From Prevotella sp. UBA1104 (GTDB taxonomy: Bacteria > Bacteroidota > Bacteroidia > Bacteroidales > Bacteroidaceae): 32,122 bases of DNA. Position numbers and translations under genes: made by a program. The stretch spans positions 1 through 32,122 of the forward strand of contig DCBP01000026.1 in assembly GCA_002314055.1 (NCBI GenBank), given 5' to 3'. Positions within the stretch are counted from its first letter, which is position 1; each line of letters begins with the position of its first letter. The notes under the pieces were generated by a model that saw only the letters and a list, made by a program, of their open reading frames with translations, had not been told where the DNA came from and searched no databases. Below are positions 31,992 to 32,122 of the stretch, piece by piece.

Positions 31992-32023
31992 TTTGGCTGT
32001 TTATCATATTTTTTTTAATTTTG
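31992..32023 (+). promoter_or_regulatory. Promoter reading off the right edge
   Basis: TTTG (31992-31995) and TAATTTTG (32016-32023), spacer 20 bp, divergent from merR. Transcription would start near 32030. GCTGCA-AA-TGCAGC (32056-32069) can form a hairpin close to the first ATG. Confidence 0.65.
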
Positions 32024-32053
32024 CTCCCTAATATCGGGGAGTGTACCGATTGC

Positions 32054-32122
32054 ATGCTGCAAATGCAGCAAAAGAAAAAATGTATCGTCCCTGCCAAATA
32101 CAAGAATCAAGGCAAACCGCTT
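32054..32122 (+). CDS. Possible 5' end of a gene cut by the window edge
   Basis: An open frame starts at ATG 32054 (23 codons to the edge, MLQMQQKKKCIVPAKYK at its start) about 24 nt after the predicted transcription start. Another ATG in a different frame lies at 32080. Nothing is recognisable in so short a piece; the promoter is the main support. Confidence 0.3.
   Translation, partial: MLQMQQKKKCIVPAKYKNQGKPL

Noticed and set aside
1..32122. tRNA, rRNA or insertion sequence
   Set aside because: No TPsiC-loop-like GGTTCRANTCC context with a cloverleaf, no rRNA segment and no transposase-like protein was noticed by eye.

Overview
The window looks like chromosomal DNA of a Bacteroidales bacterium, most likely Prevotella or Segatella. 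The reasons are a SusC/SusD pair, promoters of the Bacteroidetes type (TTTG or TTG, about 20 bp, then TAnnTTTG), few strong Shine-Dalgarno sites, LES-type lipoprotein signals, and a secreted protein ending in a YNLAGQ tail. This is inferred from gene content and motifs only; no database was searched.

Layout. 199-1155: an ORF6N-domain gene split by one in-frame TAA and carrying two internal palindromes. 1250-1381: two perfect 66-bp tandem repeats, then a promoter with an operator-like inverted repeat. 1458-6495: a catabolic operon of iorA, iorB, a class I aminotransferase and an acetyl-CoA hydrolase/CoA-transferase family gene, which together would convert aromatic amino acids to arylacetyl-CoA and then to arylacetates. 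6658-7306: an MNT-HEPN (MntA/HepT-like) pair bracketed by a perfect 32-bp direct repeat that contains the putative promoter of the next gene, hrpB (7385-9904). 9968-11851: a CPC-type metal P-ATPase, convergent with a Fur-family regulator. 11931-15240, minus strand: fur, cyclophilin, lpxB and surE as a same-strand cluster. 15394-21710, plus strand: parA, parB, a DUF5683 protein, an MltD-like lytic transglycosylase and a RelA/SpoT enzyme, which is a housekeeping block. 21749-22726: pectin methylesterase. 22727-23459: a hairpin-rich intergenic region and a long leader. 23460-29194: susC, susD and a small lipoprotein gene, ending in a strong terminator. 29360-30325: a secreted protein. 30552-31270: a second, different MNT-HEPN pair, followed by a 60-bp orphan copy of the preceding gene's 3' coding tail. 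31473-31820, minus strand: a MerR regulator, divergent from a promoter that fires off the right edge.

How it fits together. The core (surE/lpxB, par, rel, mltD) is ordinary chromosome. The accessory parts are the ORF6N relic, the two MNT-HEPN cassettes and the glycan-uptake locus. The best unexplained signals are: both MNT-HEPN pairs lie between duplicated edges of the neighbouring host gene; the ORF6N gene contains two palindromes that differ by compensatory changes; and several intergenic spacers contain short tandem repeats (7, 9, about 18 and 66 bp) together with self-complementary copies. No insertion sequence, CRISPR array, tRNA or rRNA was recognised.
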